From the NCBI GenBank assembly GCA_937969515.1, contig CALBVX010000087.1:1-38456 (forward strand): 38,456 nt of DNA. The letters are read 5' to 3'. Of this stretch, positions 24,817-33,155 are shown one piece after another. A program made the translations under genes and the position numbers. The notes beneath the pieces are model-generated. The model was not told the origin of the DNA, made no database searches, and saw only the letters and a program-made list of their open reading frames with translations. Source of the stretch: an uncultured Croceitalea sp. GTDB taxonomy: Bacteria; Bacteroidota; Bacteroidia; Flavobacteriales; Flavobacteriaceae. The stretch's first letter is position 1; the number at the start of each line of letters is the position of its first letter.

Positions 24817-24962
24817 GTTTATAGATCTAATAAATAATGCTATTTATTTTGAAGTGAAATTGAAGGTGTTAGAAAAAACAAAATACAGTTATTACGAATA
24901 ATGATGCTATTTAACAGTTTTTAATAAAAAAAAACTACATTTAAACCAATTTCATTATAAAA

Positions 24963-25529
24963 ATGAAGACGAGTAATTCATTATGGTTATTATTTGTAGA
25001 GGGTGATGAAAAGGCATTTTCCGCTTTGTTCAAATACTACTACTCCATGCTACATAATTATGGGAGCAAAATATGTGGTAATGATATTCTTACCGAAGAC
25101 TGTATTCAAAATCTATTTGTTTATCTCTTCGAGAATAAAGAGCGTTTATCACATATCAAAAATCCAAACACCTATTTGTTCGTCTCCTTGCGCAATTCTA
25201 TTTTTAAACAACTTAAAAAAAGAAAAGCAGAAGAAAGACTTGCTCCAGAGACGGAGCAGGTAATCTCTTTTGAATTCTCACCAGAAGATTTTTTGATTCA
25301 AAAGGAATCTTTTCTATCTACCACTACCATCCTAAATAAAATGTTGAATAGCCTACCAACAAGAGAACGAGAAGTAATCTACTTAAAGTATTATTCAGGG
25401 TTATCGGTCTCAGAGATTTCCGAAGTAATAGAAATATCCAGTCAAAGTGTCTCCAACACCTTATTGAAGGCAATGAAAAAATTAAGGGAAGGCGCCTTAA
25501 AAGGTGTATTACTTAGCGCGCTTGCCTAA
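24963..25529 (+). CDS. ECF sigma-70 factor, FecI-type
   Basis: This 188-residue sigma factor has region 2 (DEKAFSALFKYYYSMLHNYG, DILTEDCIQNLFVYLFENK) and region 4 (LNSLPTREREVIYLKYYSGL and the recognition helix after VSEISEVIEISSQSVSN). It lacks regions 1 and 3, as ECF factors do. It is the first gene of a classic cell-surface signalling set: sigma, FecR anti-sigma (109 nt later) and a TonB-dependent transducer with STN domain. By analogy the FecR protein holds it inactive until the receptor binds its ligand, after which it transcribes the receptor gene. Confidence 0.92.
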   Translation: MKTSNSLWLLFVEGDEKAFSALFKYYYSMLHNYGSKICGNDILTEDCIQNLFVYLFENKERLSHIKNPNTYLFVSLRNSIFKQLKKRKAEERLAPETEQVISFEFSPEDFLIQKESFLSTTTILNKMLNSLPTREREVIYLKYYSGLSVSEISEVIEISSQSVSNTLLKAMKKLREGALKGVLLSALA

Positions 25530-25638
25530 GAAAAAACATAATTATTTCCAGCTCAAAAGCTATTGGCAGCTAAACTTCAAAAAAAATAGGGTATAAAATA
25601 AACTTTTTAGACTCTTACTAATAACGGGCAACTTATAT

Positions 25639-26637
25639 ATGGATTATAAAAATCAAAATTTAATCAACCAGCTTACAGAAGATGAGTCATTTATTCGCTG
25701 GGCAAAAAACAGTAATAAAAACGATGTTGATTATTGGAATAACTGGATTATTAATAATCCGAACAAAATAGAATGTGTTGAATTGGCCAAAACAATTGTT
25801 CTTGGTTTAACTTTTAATAAAAAAAGCGTTGCTTCTGAGAAAATTAATGATGAGCTGGATAAAGTACTCGCTAAAATTAATTCTAGGTCCGCTTCAAAAG
25901 ATAAAATTTCTTTTAAACTCTTTAATTACCGCAACTTTGCGATAGCTGCAATTTTATTATTGTTTATTTCTATTGGCGCTACTTTATTTCTAAGTAGTGA
26001 AAAGGGTGTAGTACATAAAACGGCTTATGGCGAAATTTTAGATTTACAACTTCCTGATGGTACTTCAGTGGTTTTAAATGGTAATTCACAAATAAGCTAT
26101 CCAAAAGGAGATTCTAGAATTATAACACTTGTTGGTGAAGCATACTTTAAAGTAAAATCCATTCCTGCTACTAAAGCCAAATTTTGGGTCAACACAAACG
26201 ATTTACAAGTTGAGGTTTACGGAACCAAGTTCCATGTCAACACAAGAAAGAAAAAGACCAAAGTGGTCTTAGATGAAGGTTCTATTCATTTAAAACTTAA
26301 AAATGGGTTAAGTAAGGAAATGGTACCTGGAGATTTGGTTTCTTTCTCTAAAGAAAATAATCAAATTTCCCATAAGTCGGTTTCAAAAGACACCGCCTAC
26401 TCTTTATGGCGAGACGGAACATACACCTTCAATAATATAACCTTTAAGGATCTCATGAGCAACCTAGAGTTCTCATATGGAATAAAAGCGGAATTTATAG
26501 ATAAAGATTTAGAAGAACTAAAATTGACAGGGGGGATACCTAATCAAAATTTAAAGATATGTATTGCCGCAATAGAAAAAGTTACTGGAGCAAGCGTAAC
26601 TCAATCAAATAACAAATTAATAATTAAACTAAATTAA
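25639..26637 (+). CDS. FecR family anti-sigma factor
   Basis: This 332-residue protein has a cytoplasmic N-terminal part (about 1-93), one membrane helix (FAIAAILLLFISIGATLFL, about 95-115), a periplasmic FecR domain (AYGEILDLQLPDGTSVVLNG, IITLVGEAYFKVK, LQVEVYGTKFHVNTR) and the C-terminal DUF4974-type STN-like domain (NITFKDLMSNLEFSYGIKAE and TGGIPNQNLKICIAAIEKVT). It would link the state of the outer-membrane receptor to the sigma factor upstream. The receptor gene follows after 11 nt. Confidence 0.92.
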   Translation: MDYKNQNLINQLTEDESFIRWAKNSNKNDVDYWNNWIINNPNKIECVELAKTIVLGLTFNKKSVASEKINDELDKVLAKINSRSASKDKISFKLFNYRNFAIAAILLLFISIGATLFLSSEKGVVHKTAYGEILDLQLPDGTSVVLNGNSQISYPKGDSRIITLVGEAYFKVKSIPATKAKFWVNTNDLQVEVYGTKFHVNTRKKKTKVVLDEGSIHLKLKNGLSKEMVPGDLVSFSKENNQISHKSVSKDTAYSLWRDGTYTFNNITFKDLMSNLEFSYGIKAEFIDKDLEELKLTGGIPNQNLKICIAAIEKVTGASVTQSNNKLIIKLN

Positions 26638-26648
26638 ACTTGGAAATT

Positions 26649-29600
26649 ATGAAAGTAGAACACCTTTTAAAATTCCTTCTAACCTTAACATTTATATTTA
26701 CATGTTTTGGATTGAAGGCAGAAACTGAAGCAAAGGAAACCATTGGTTTGGATGAGTTTCTTGAAGATGTAAGCAAAAAGCACGAAGTCTTTTTTACTTA
26801 CAATTCTAAATTGGTATCGGCAATTAGCTTAGACCCAAAAGAATATAGCTATCCGACACTAAACAGAATCATAGACAAGTTGGAAAGCAAAACAAGCTTT
26901 GACTTTGAATATTTGGGCAATAAATATTATGCTGTTTACTCAAAGAAAACTGTGAAGCCAACAATTGCTTTAAAAGCAGGTACGATGAGCTTTGATATTA
27001 AGCCCATAAACATTGCAAGTATTATACAACATAGCGTTAGCGGAAAGGTTACTGATAGCAATGGCGTAGCATTGGGTGGTGTTAACATTATAGAAAAAGG
27101 AACGACTAATGGTACTAGTACCGATTTTGATGGAAATTACACTATAAATGCAGATGAAAATGCCACTTTAATTTTTAGCTATATCGGGTTTGGGACTAAA
27201 GAAGTTGCCGTATCTGGTAAAACCATGATAAATGTTACCTTATCAGAAGGCCAAGAACTAGATGAGGTTATTATTGTTGGTTCTAGAACTGCTCCACGTA
27301 GTAATACCGATACTCCTTTACCAGTTGACGTGTTGGGTGTAAAAGAATTAAACTCCACTGGTCAAGTTACTTTTGACAAAGCGTTGCAATATAGAATACC
27401 TTCATTTAATACAGTGCAAACCCCTGTAAATGATGCTACATCATTATTAGATCCATACGAAATAAGAAATATGGGGCCAAGTAGAACCCTTATTCTAATA
27501 AATGGAAAAAGAAAAAACTTGAGTGCCTTACTATATACCCAAACATCTCCGGGCCGTGGTGAAACAGGCGCTGATATTTCTGCAATCCCAACAGATGCAA
27601 TTAAAAGGGTAGAGATATTGCGTGATGGTGCTTCCGCTCAATATGGTTCCGATGCTATCGCGGGTGTAATGAACATTATTCTAAAGGATAATGCAAGTGA
27701 AGGTTCTGCAACAATTAGGACAGGTATTACTTCAGAAGGTGATGGTGAAATGTTTGGTGTTGCCATAAACAATGGGAGCACTATTGGTGATGATAAAGGT
27801 TTTATCAACTACACAGTAGATTTATCCAAGGTAAACTTGGCAAACCGCCCAGGTACAGTAAGTGCAGAGGGTGAAGCTGGTGACTTTGGAGCTGACATTG
27901 CGGTTGTTCAAGAATTTTTATCAAGAAGACCAGACGCTGGAAACATAAATGGTTCTCCAGAAACGGCAGCTGCAAAATTCTCAGTAAACTTTGGCTATGA
28001 CTTAAGTGATAACACACAGCTATATGGTAATGCGGCCTATGTTTATAAGTCTGTGAACAGTTTTGCCAATTATAGAACGCCATACTGGAGAACAACTGAT
28101 GATTTTCCGTATTTAGCAGATTTCTTCCCTGGCAATAATCCGAACAACCCAGGTGGTTATGATGGTTATGTTCCAACTTTTGAAGGCTTACTATCGGACT
28201 ATAATGCAACAGTCGGTTTTAAATCTACTATTAACGATTGGAATGTAGATGCAAGTTTTACAACTGGTGGAAACTTACAAACCTATAAAGTAAATGATTC
28301 GCACAACCGTAACGTTGTGTTCTCTCCATCTACCTGGGTAGATACAAATGGAAATGGCGTTATCGATGATGGTGAAGTTACTGAAGGTGCTGAGCTATAC
28401 AGAGCAAATAGCCAGCAATCTTTTGATCCAGGAGGAACAAGATTTTCACATAATGTTGGTAATATTGATATTTCTAGAATACTATCAGACAAAATTAGCA
28501 TTGGTATTGGAGCAGAGTTCAGAACGGAGACTTTTGAGGTTATCGAAGGTGAATTGGCATCTTACGATGGCGGTGGCGCCGATTCTTTTGCTGGTGCTTC
28601 TCCACAAAACTCTGGTAAATTTAATCGATATAATATTGGTGGTTACTTTAGTTTGGATTACGATGTGTCTGATGCCTTTCTGTTAAGCGGTACTGTAAGA
28701 ACTGAAAATTATTCAGATTTTGGAAATGCCTTTGTTTACAAAGTTAGCTCACGTTATAAAGTAAGTGATGCATTCACATTAAGAGGTTCGGTTTCCTCTG
28801 GTTTTAGAGCACCAACGCTTCATCAAATATTTACCCAGAAAGCACAGTACTCTTTTATTCCAGGTCAAGGAATTCAAGTAGGAGGTCTTATCAATAATGT
28901 GTCTACCCAAGCTAAATTACTAGGTATTCCTCAACTAGATGCGGAAACATCTAACAATTTCACTATAGGTTTCGGTGGTAAAGCGAACAAGTTTACATAC
29001 ACCTTAGATTACTACAATATTGCCGTAAAAGATCGTATCGTTTTGGGAACTGAAATTGGCCCTAGCGGAGATGCAACCAACCCATTGGATATTCTTTTAG
29101 CTAGTAATAGTTTAAGTGATATTAGCTTCTTCTCAAATGCTATAGATACCAAAACTTCTGGTATTGATGTAGTTTTAGGGTATAAAGGCATTGAGTTAGG
29201 TGATGGTAGCCTTGATTTTAATTTATCAGGAAACTACACTATACAGAATGAAAGAGATGGGGCCGTAAAAGATATTCCTTTAGTCGCAAATTCTGGACAA
29301 TCTGTTGTGAATCAAACACAAGAAGCGTTATTCTTTACTTCTCGTCCTGTTACCAAATGGATATTAGGTGCCAATTACGATATTAACAAGTTCGGGTTTT
29401 TGTTAAATAACACCTATTTCGGTAAAACCTCATTTTTTCAACAAGGTTTAAGCACCGATGCGAATGGTCAGTTTAACATAGGAACTGAATTTACACCTAA
29501 AATCGTTACAGATTTAGGAGTGAATTTCAGCGCTTCCGAAAAGCTTACACTTGCTTTAAACATAAATAATATATTAAATGTATTGCCAGAGTGGAGTTTT

Positions 29601-29768
29601 GTATCGCAAAACGCTGCTGGAGATGCTATTTTGGCTGACGCTGCACAAGTTCAAAATCAGTCTAACTTAATTACATTCAACCAACGTTATTCTCAAATGA
29701 CTTACGATGGTTACCACTTTAGTCAGTTAGGAACTATGTTTAACTTATCGTTAAACTATAAATTCTAA
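26649..29768 (+). CDS. TonB-dependent outer-membrane receptor/transducer with STN and carboxypeptidase-like domains
   Basis: The protein is 1039 residues from ATG 26649; a TTG three codons earlier would add MEI. Order: signal peptide (ending near GLKAE), STN signalling domain (about 30-95, TIGLDEFLEDVSKKHEVFF), CarboxypepD_reg-like domain (about 125-200, VSGKVTDSNGVALGGVNIIE), a TonB-box-like stretch (DEVIIVGSR), plug (LILINGKRKN, IPTDAIKRVEILRDGASAQY, GSDAIAGVMNIILKD) and a 22-strand-type barrel ending MFNLSLNYKF. The STN domain matches its place after a FecI/FecR pair, so it is probably a transducer. No susD gene follows. The substrate is unknown; the plug and barrel look closer to siderophore or small-molecule receptors than to SusC. 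Confidence 0.9.
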   Translation: MKVEHLLKFLLTLTFIFTCFGLKAETEAKETIGLDEFLEDVSKKHEVFFTYNSKLVSAISLDPKEYSYPTLNRIIDKLESKTSFDFEYLGNKYYAVYSKKTVKPTIALKAGTMSFDIKPINIASIIQHSVSGKVTDSNGVALGGVNIIEKGTTNGTSTDFDGNYTINADENATLIFSYIGFGTKEVAVSGKTMINVTLSEGQELDEVIIVGSRTAPRSNTDTPLPVDVLGVKELNSTGQVTFDKALQYRIPSFNTVQTPVNDATSLLDPYEIRNMGPSRTLILINGKRKNLSALLYTQTSPGRGETGADISAIPTDAIKRVEILRDGASAQYGSDAIAGVMNIILKDNASEGSATIRTGITSEGDGEMFGVAINNGSTIGDDKGFINYTVDLSKVNLANRPGTVSAEGEAGDFGADIAVVQEFLSRRPDAGNINGSPETAAAKFSVNFGYDLSDNTQLYGNAAYVYKSVNSFANYRTPYWRTTDDFPYLADFFPGNNPNNPGGYDGYVPTFEGLLSDYNATVGFKSTINDWNVDASFTTGGNLQTYKVNDSHNRNVVFSPSTWVDTNGNGVIDDGEVTEGAELYRANSQQSFDPGGTRFSHNVGNIDISRILSDKISIGIGAEFRTETFEVIEGELASYDGGGADSFAGASPQNSGKFNRYNIGGYFSLDYDVSDAFLLSGTVRTENYSDFGNAFVYKVSSRYKVSDAFTLRGSVSSGFRAPTLHQIFTQKAQYSFIPGQGIQVGGLINNVSTQAKLLGIPQLDAETSNNFTIGFGGKANKFTYTLDYYNIAVKDRIVLGTEIGPSGDATNPLDILLASNSLSDISFFSNAIDTKTSGIDVVLGYKGIELGDGSLDFNLSGNYTIQNERDGAVKDIPLVANSGQSVVNQTQEALFFTSRPVTKWILGANYDINKFGFLLNNTYFGKTSFFQQGLSTDANGQFNIGTEFTPKIVTDLGVNFSASEKLTLALNINNILNVLPEWSFVSQNAAGDAILADAAQVQNQSNLITFNQRYSQMTYDGYHFSQLGTMFNLSLNYKF

Positions 29769-29790
29769 CCTTATTTATTTTTATTTTGCG

Positions 29791-29823
29791 AGCTGCTTGA
29801 TTAATTTCAAGCAGCTTTTTTTA
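29791..29823 (+). terminator. Rho-independent terminator after the TonB receptor
   Basis: A 10-bp perfect stem (AGCTGCTTGA / TCAAGCAGCT) with a 6-nt loop is followed by a T tract. It also rules out a TTG start at 29797 for the methyltransferase, which would lie inside the hairpin. Confidence 0.92.
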
Positions 29824-29832
29824 TTACAAATT

Positions 29833-30576
29833 ATGAATAGCCTCTACGCAACCGAACTTGCACAGGTATATGACACCATGTACCAAAGTTTTATAGACTA
29901 TAAGAAAGAATATCTCTTTTACAGCTCATTATGCGAAAAACATTCTGCAAAATCTGTAATTGAATTTGCCTGCGGTTCTGGTAATCTTGCTCAAAATTTT
30001 ATTAAAAATTTTGAGTCTTATTTGGGTATCGACCTTAGTGAGGATATGCTGAAAATTGCGGCTTCCAAAGTGGATACCTCCTTACTCGAACAAGGGGATA
30101 TGAGAAATTTTAAAACTGAAATGAAATTTGATGCAGCAATTATCACAGGTCGTTCAACTAGCTATTTAACTACCGCTTTGGATTTTCAAAACACGCTTAA
30201 TTCCATTAAAAACCTTTTAAATGATGGGGGCGTACTTTTGTTTGATTGCATAGATGGTTCAAAATTTTTACCATACATAAAACAAAATCCTACGGTAGTC
30301 CATAAAGCTAGGGCTAAAGAAACATCCTATTATAGAAAAACTAGTTGGTATTCTAAAACTTCAAGCAACCCCGATCTAATTGCTTGGCATTCTGAGTATT
30401 TTAAAGAAACCAAAGGTGGCGATATTTTATTGGGAATTGACGATACTGTTTTTAAGGTGTTTGGACAAGAAGAAGTAAAACGGCTTTTGGCAAATTGTGG
30501 ATTTGTTACAATTAATGTTTTGGAACGAAAAACCTATGCCTTTGACACTTTTGTAATTGAAGCAAAAAAAAATTAA
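29833..30576 (+). CDS. Class I SAM-dependent methyltransferase
   Basis: From ATG 29833 this is a 247-residue Rossmann-fold methyltransferase: motif I VIEFACGSGNLAQNF, motif II with the ribose-binding acid YLGIDLSEDMLKIAASK, then FDAAIITGRSTSYLTT and DGGVLLFDCIDGS. It starts with MNSLYATELAQVYDTMYQSF, typical of small-molecule methyltransferases. The acceptor is not predictable. It lies just after a terminator and so has its own promoter. Its stop overlaps by 4 nt the stop of a small convergent membrane-protein gene. Confidence 0.88.
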   Translation: MNSLYATELAQVYDTMYQSFIDYKKEYLFYSSLCEKHSAKSVIEFACGSGNLAQNFIKNFESYLGIDLSEDMLKIAASKVDTSLLEQGDMRNFKTEMKFDAAIITGRSTSYLTTALDFQNTLNSIKNLLNDGGVLLFDCIDGSKFLPYIKQNPTVVHKARAKETSYYRKTSWYSKTSSNPDLIAWHSEYFKETKGGDILLGIDDTVFKVFGQEEVKRLLANCGFVTINVLERKTYAFDTFVIEAKKN

Positions 30577-30698
30577 ACGCCGGTAAAAAAAAGATATCCG
30601 AGAACTACGAATACTGCAATAATACCCAGTATCGCCATTGCAGACAGAAAACATCCAATATTTTTCCAGATTCCGGTATATTCCTTTTCTTCATTCAT
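30573..30698 (-). CDS. 41-residue single-pass membrane protein
   Basis: The minus strand encodes a small protein starting MNEEKEYTGIWKNIGCFLSA and continuing through a 24-residue hydrophobic helix (AMAILGIIAVFVVLGYLFF) to the end TGV. It is short enough to be missed by length cut-offs. The charged head followed by one strong membrane helix is a typical small-membrane-protein pattern. Its stop (TTA at 30573-30575) overlaps the methyltransferase stop, and its start lies 86 bp from the divergent arginase-family gene. I do not recognise a named family. Confidence 0.6.
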   Translation of the reverse strand: MNEEKEYTGIWKNIGCFLSAMAILGIIAVFVVLGYLFFTGV

Positions 30699-30783
30699 AA
30701 GTAACAAAAATAGTAAGAAACCATGTCAAAATATTAGTTTATTGCATTCATAAAAGATAATTTTCCAGAATTAAATTTACCCT

Positions 30784-31560
30784 ATGAAGAAAATAACATT
30801 GCAAGGTATATTGTTTGATGAAAAATCTTCTTTTCTAAAAGGGCCAGGTTTAGCTCCACCACTTATCAGGGAAGCCTATCATAGTGATTCATCAAATTAC
30901 TATGCAGAGAATGGAAGATTTATTAATCCGGAAATTATAGATGACAAAGGGGACTTTTTAATCTCTCATTATTTCGACATAGAAAAAATTACTTCAAAAA
31001 ATTTATCTGATCAGAACTCACTGTTGACTCTCGGAGGGGACCATTCCATAACTTTTCCCATTATAAAAGCAATAAATTCCTTTTATGGAAAAGTTGACAT
31101 TTTACATATAGATGCCCATAGCGATTTATATAATGAACTTAATGGAGATCCTTATTCCCATGCATGCCCTTTTTATCATATTATGGAGAAAAAATTGGCA
31201 GAAAACCTCTACCAGGTTGGAATTAGGACTCTAAATGATATTCAGCGTCAGAATGCAACTAAATTTGGTGTGGATATCTATGAAATGGAGGATTTTGAAT
31301 CATTTAGAATGCCATTTTTCAAAAACCCGCTTTATCTTTCCCTAGATATTGACGCATTAGACCCCGCATTTGCCCCAGGAGTATCCCATCACGAACCGGG
31401 AGGCTTTACAACAAGACAGCTACTTAAAATAATCCAAAATATAAATGTCCCTTTGATTGGGGCTGATATTGTAGAATACAACCCTAAAAGAGATATAAAT
31501 AATATTACCGCTATGGTTTGTGGAAAGCTATTAAAAGAAATAGCATCAAAAATGATTTAA
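30784..31560 (+). CDS. Arginase/agmatinase-family ureohydrolase
   Basis: This 258-residue enzyme belongs to the manganese-dependent ureohydrolase family: GGDHSITFPI (metal His), ILHIDAHSDLY (Asp, His, Asp) and LSLDIDALDPAFAPGVSHHE (two Asp) give all six metal ligands. The N-terminal GPGLAPPLIREAYHSDSSN phrase is typical of the agmatinase/SpeB side. It would split urea from agmatine or another guanidino compound (or formamide from formiminoglutamate); the exact substrate is uncertain. It is shorter than many agmatinases. TAAATTTA, one base off the -7 consensus, ends 4 nt before the ATG. Convergent with the ferredoxin gene, 4 nt apart. Confidence 0.87.
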   Translation: MKKITLQGILFDEKSSFLKGPGLAPPLIREAYHSDSSNYYAENGRFINPEIIDDKGDFLISHYFDIEKITSKNLSDQNSLLTLGGDHSITFPIIKAINSFYGKVDILHIDAHSDLYNELNGDPYSHACPFYHIMEKKLAENLYQVGIRTLNDIQRQNATKFGVDIYEMEDFESFRMPFFKNPLYLSLDIDALDPAFAPGVSHHEPGGFTTRQLLKIIQNINVPLIGADIVEYNPKRDINNITAMVCGKLLKEIASKMI

Positions 31561-31564
31561 CAAA

Positions 31565-31918
31565 TTAATCTTCAGGGTGCATAAACTTTTGCTTTCCTAA
31601 AAGTTGCTCCTCTGTTTCTACCCTATCTTCATCGGGCACACAACAATCAACTGGGCAAACAGCGGCACATTGTGGTTCTTCATGAAAACCCATACACTCC
31701 GTACACTTATCAGGTGCAATATAATAGACTTCATCACTTATCGGTTCTTGAACCTCCTCGGCATTTACCGCTTTACCATCTGGCAACACTACATCTCCTT
31801 CTAAAGAAGTACCATCGCTGTAGCGCCACTCGTCCGCTCCTTCGTAAATTGCCGTGTTTGGACATTCAGGTTCGCAAGCACCACAATTTATACATTCATC
31901 TGTTATAATAATCGCCAT
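31565..31918 (-). CDS. 4Fe-4S dicluster ferredoxin
   Basis: This 117-residue ferredoxin binds two [4Fe-4S] clusters through [12 protein letters not shown] near the N-terminus and, after an insertion, [18 protein letters not shown]. The spacing of the second set (C-x2-C-x8-C-x3-C) and the approximately 45-residue insertion between the sets match the Allochromatium/Azotobacter FdI-like '2[4Fe-4S]' type common in Bacteroidota. The protein is strongly acidic. It faces the acyl-CoA reductase gene. Its 5' leader holds a perfect hairpin and its promoter box touches the start codon of the divergent gene. Confidence 0.9.
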   Translation of the reverse strand: MAIIITDECINCGACEPECPNTAIYEGADEWRYSDGTSLEGDVVLPDGKAVNAEEVQEPISDEVYYIAPDKCTECMGFHEEPQCAAVCPVDCCVPDEDRVETEEQLLGKQKFMHPED

Positions 31919-31933
31919 AATTTTCTTTTCTTG

Positions 31934-31952
31934 TGCTGAACTAGATTCAGCA
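31934..31952. promoter_or_regulatory. Perfect inverted repeat in the ferredoxin 5' leader
   Basis: TGCTGAA (31934-31940) and TTCAGCA (31946-31952) pair perfectly around a CTAGA loop. It starts 16 nt before the ferredoxin ATG, within the transcribed leader expected from the box at 31996. It could be an RNA hairpin or an operator. Confidence 0.4.
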
Positions 31953-31957
31953 TCGCT

Positions 31958-31965
31958 TACTTTTG
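31958..31965 (+). promoter_or_regulatory. -7 promoter box of the acyl-CoA reductase gene
   Basis: TACTTTTG fits TAnnTTTG exactly and lies 38 nt before the ATG at 32004. A TTG at 31931-31933 is 24 nt upstream, slightly long for a -33 element. Confidence 0.5.
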
Positions 31966-31980
31966 CACAAAAATAAACCC

Positions 31981-32003
31981 CACTAATTTAGTGTACAAAT
32001 ATA
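31981..32003 (-). promoter_or_regulatory. Ferredoxin -7 box with adjoining palindrome
   Basis: The minus strand reads TATATTTG at 32003-31996, an exact -7 consensus, 77 nt before the ferredoxin ATG. Directly downstream lies the palindrome CACTAA-T-TTAGTG (31981-31993), which would cover the transcription start and is well placed for a repressor. Confidence 0.5.
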
Positions 32004-33050
32004 ATGACAGTAGACAGTGCTATATTGCAAGCTTTTGTTAAACTCGGTAACTTTCTTGTTGATTTTTGTGATAATAAAAGCGATACCGATTCTCCCTGGA
32101 ACAAACGTCTTCAAGAAACAATTATTACTGCAGGCCACCAAAACGGATGGTTTACCGAAGATAATGTGCTGCATGCCCTGAAACAATGGGGTGGCTTACT
32201 AAGCCAAGAGAATTTACAAAAATGGTTGTCTAAATACCCCGAAAATGATAAAAGTGTCGCTAAAACCGTGGCTATAATAATGGCGGGCAATATTCCGCTT
32301 GTTGGTTTCCATGATTTTATTTGTGTGTTATTGACAGGAAATAAAGTGCAAGCAAAGTTATCTTCAAATGATAAAGTTTTACTTCCCTTTTTGGCAGACT
32401 ATCTAATTAATGAAAACAGCTCGCTAAAAAACAAGGTTCTTTTCACGAACGAAAGATTACAAGATTTTGATGCGGTAATTGCTACCGGAAGTAACAATAC
32501 GGGGCGTTATTTTGAATACTATTTCGGAAAGCACCCCAATATCATTCGAAAAAATCGTAACTCCATTGGCATCTTATCTGGCTCTGAAACTAAAGAAGAA
32601 CTAACACTACTTGGCGAAGATATTTTCAGGTATTTTGGTTTAGGGTGTAGAAGTGTTTCTAAGTTATTTGTTCCTAAATCATATGACTTTACCGATTTCT
32701 TTGAGGCCATTTTTGAATTTGAATGGGTGCTCAATAGTAGTAAATACATGAATAATTATGACTACAATAAAGCCGTTTACCTCATGTCAGATTTCAAATT
32801 ATTCGATAATAACTTTATACTTTTAAAAGAAGATGAGGGTTATGGCTCACCAATAGGAACCTTATTTTACGAATATTATGACACTGAAACAGAATTGAAC
32901 GCAAAACTTAGAAGCCAGAAAGACCAATTGCAGTGTGTTGTTTCAAATGGGTCGGTTGAAGGTTCTATTTCTTTCGGAGCTACACAGCAACCAAGTCTAA
33001 ACGATTACGCAGATGGCGTAGACACCATCAAATTTCTTTTAGAATTATAA
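32004..33050 (+). CDS. Acyl-CoA reductase, LuxC-like
   Basis: This 348-residue protein resembles the LuxC/acyl-CoA reductase family (aldehyde-dehydrogenase-like): AIIMAGNIPLVGFHDFICVLLTGNKVQAK, DAVIATGSNNTGRYFEYYF, KNRNSIGILSGSE and LGEDIFRYFGLGCRSVSKLFVP with the expected active-site cysteine (GLGCRS). Such enzymes reduce fatty acyl groups to aldehydes. No luxAB, luxD or luxE is seen here, so bioluminescence is not implied. The gene is divergent from the ferredoxin and 105 nt upstream of serC. Confidence 0.85.
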   Translation: MTVDSAILQAFVKLGNFLVDFCDNKSDTDSPWNKRLQETIITAGHQNGWFTEDNVLHALKQWGGLLSQENLQKWLSKYPENDKSVAKTVAIIMAGNIPLVGFHDFICVLLTGNKVQAKLSSNDKVLLPFLADYLINENSSLKNKVLFTNERLQDFDAVIATGSNNTGRYFEYYFGKHPNIIRKNRNSIGILSGSETKEELTLLGEDIFRYFGLGCRSVSKLFVPKSYDFTDFFEAIFEFEWVLNSSKYMNNYDYNKAVYLMSDFKLFDNNFILLKEDEGYGSPIGTLFYEYYDTETELNAKLRSQKDQLQCVVSNGSVEGSISFGATQQPSLNDYADGVDTIKFLLEL

Positions 33051-33155
33051 ATCATGGTTTCCTATTTTTCATTCTATTAAATTTTAAGACCTTTACGGCT
33101 CAAATTTTAAGACAAGACAACTACACTGATCACCCAAATATTAAAGACAACATAG

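Noticed and set aside
29797-29832. Extended N-terminus of the methyltransferase (TTG start)
   Set aside because: It would begin within the terminator hairpin; ATG 29833 gives the usual N-terminus.
31604-31908. Plus-strand frames opposite the ferredoxin
   Set aside because: Antisense to a gene with two intact 4Fe-4S motifs.
32004-33050. Bioluminescence (lux) operon
   Set aside because: The LuxC-like gene stands without luxA, B, D or E; in flavobacteria such acyl-CoA reductases are seen next to serC without lux genes.
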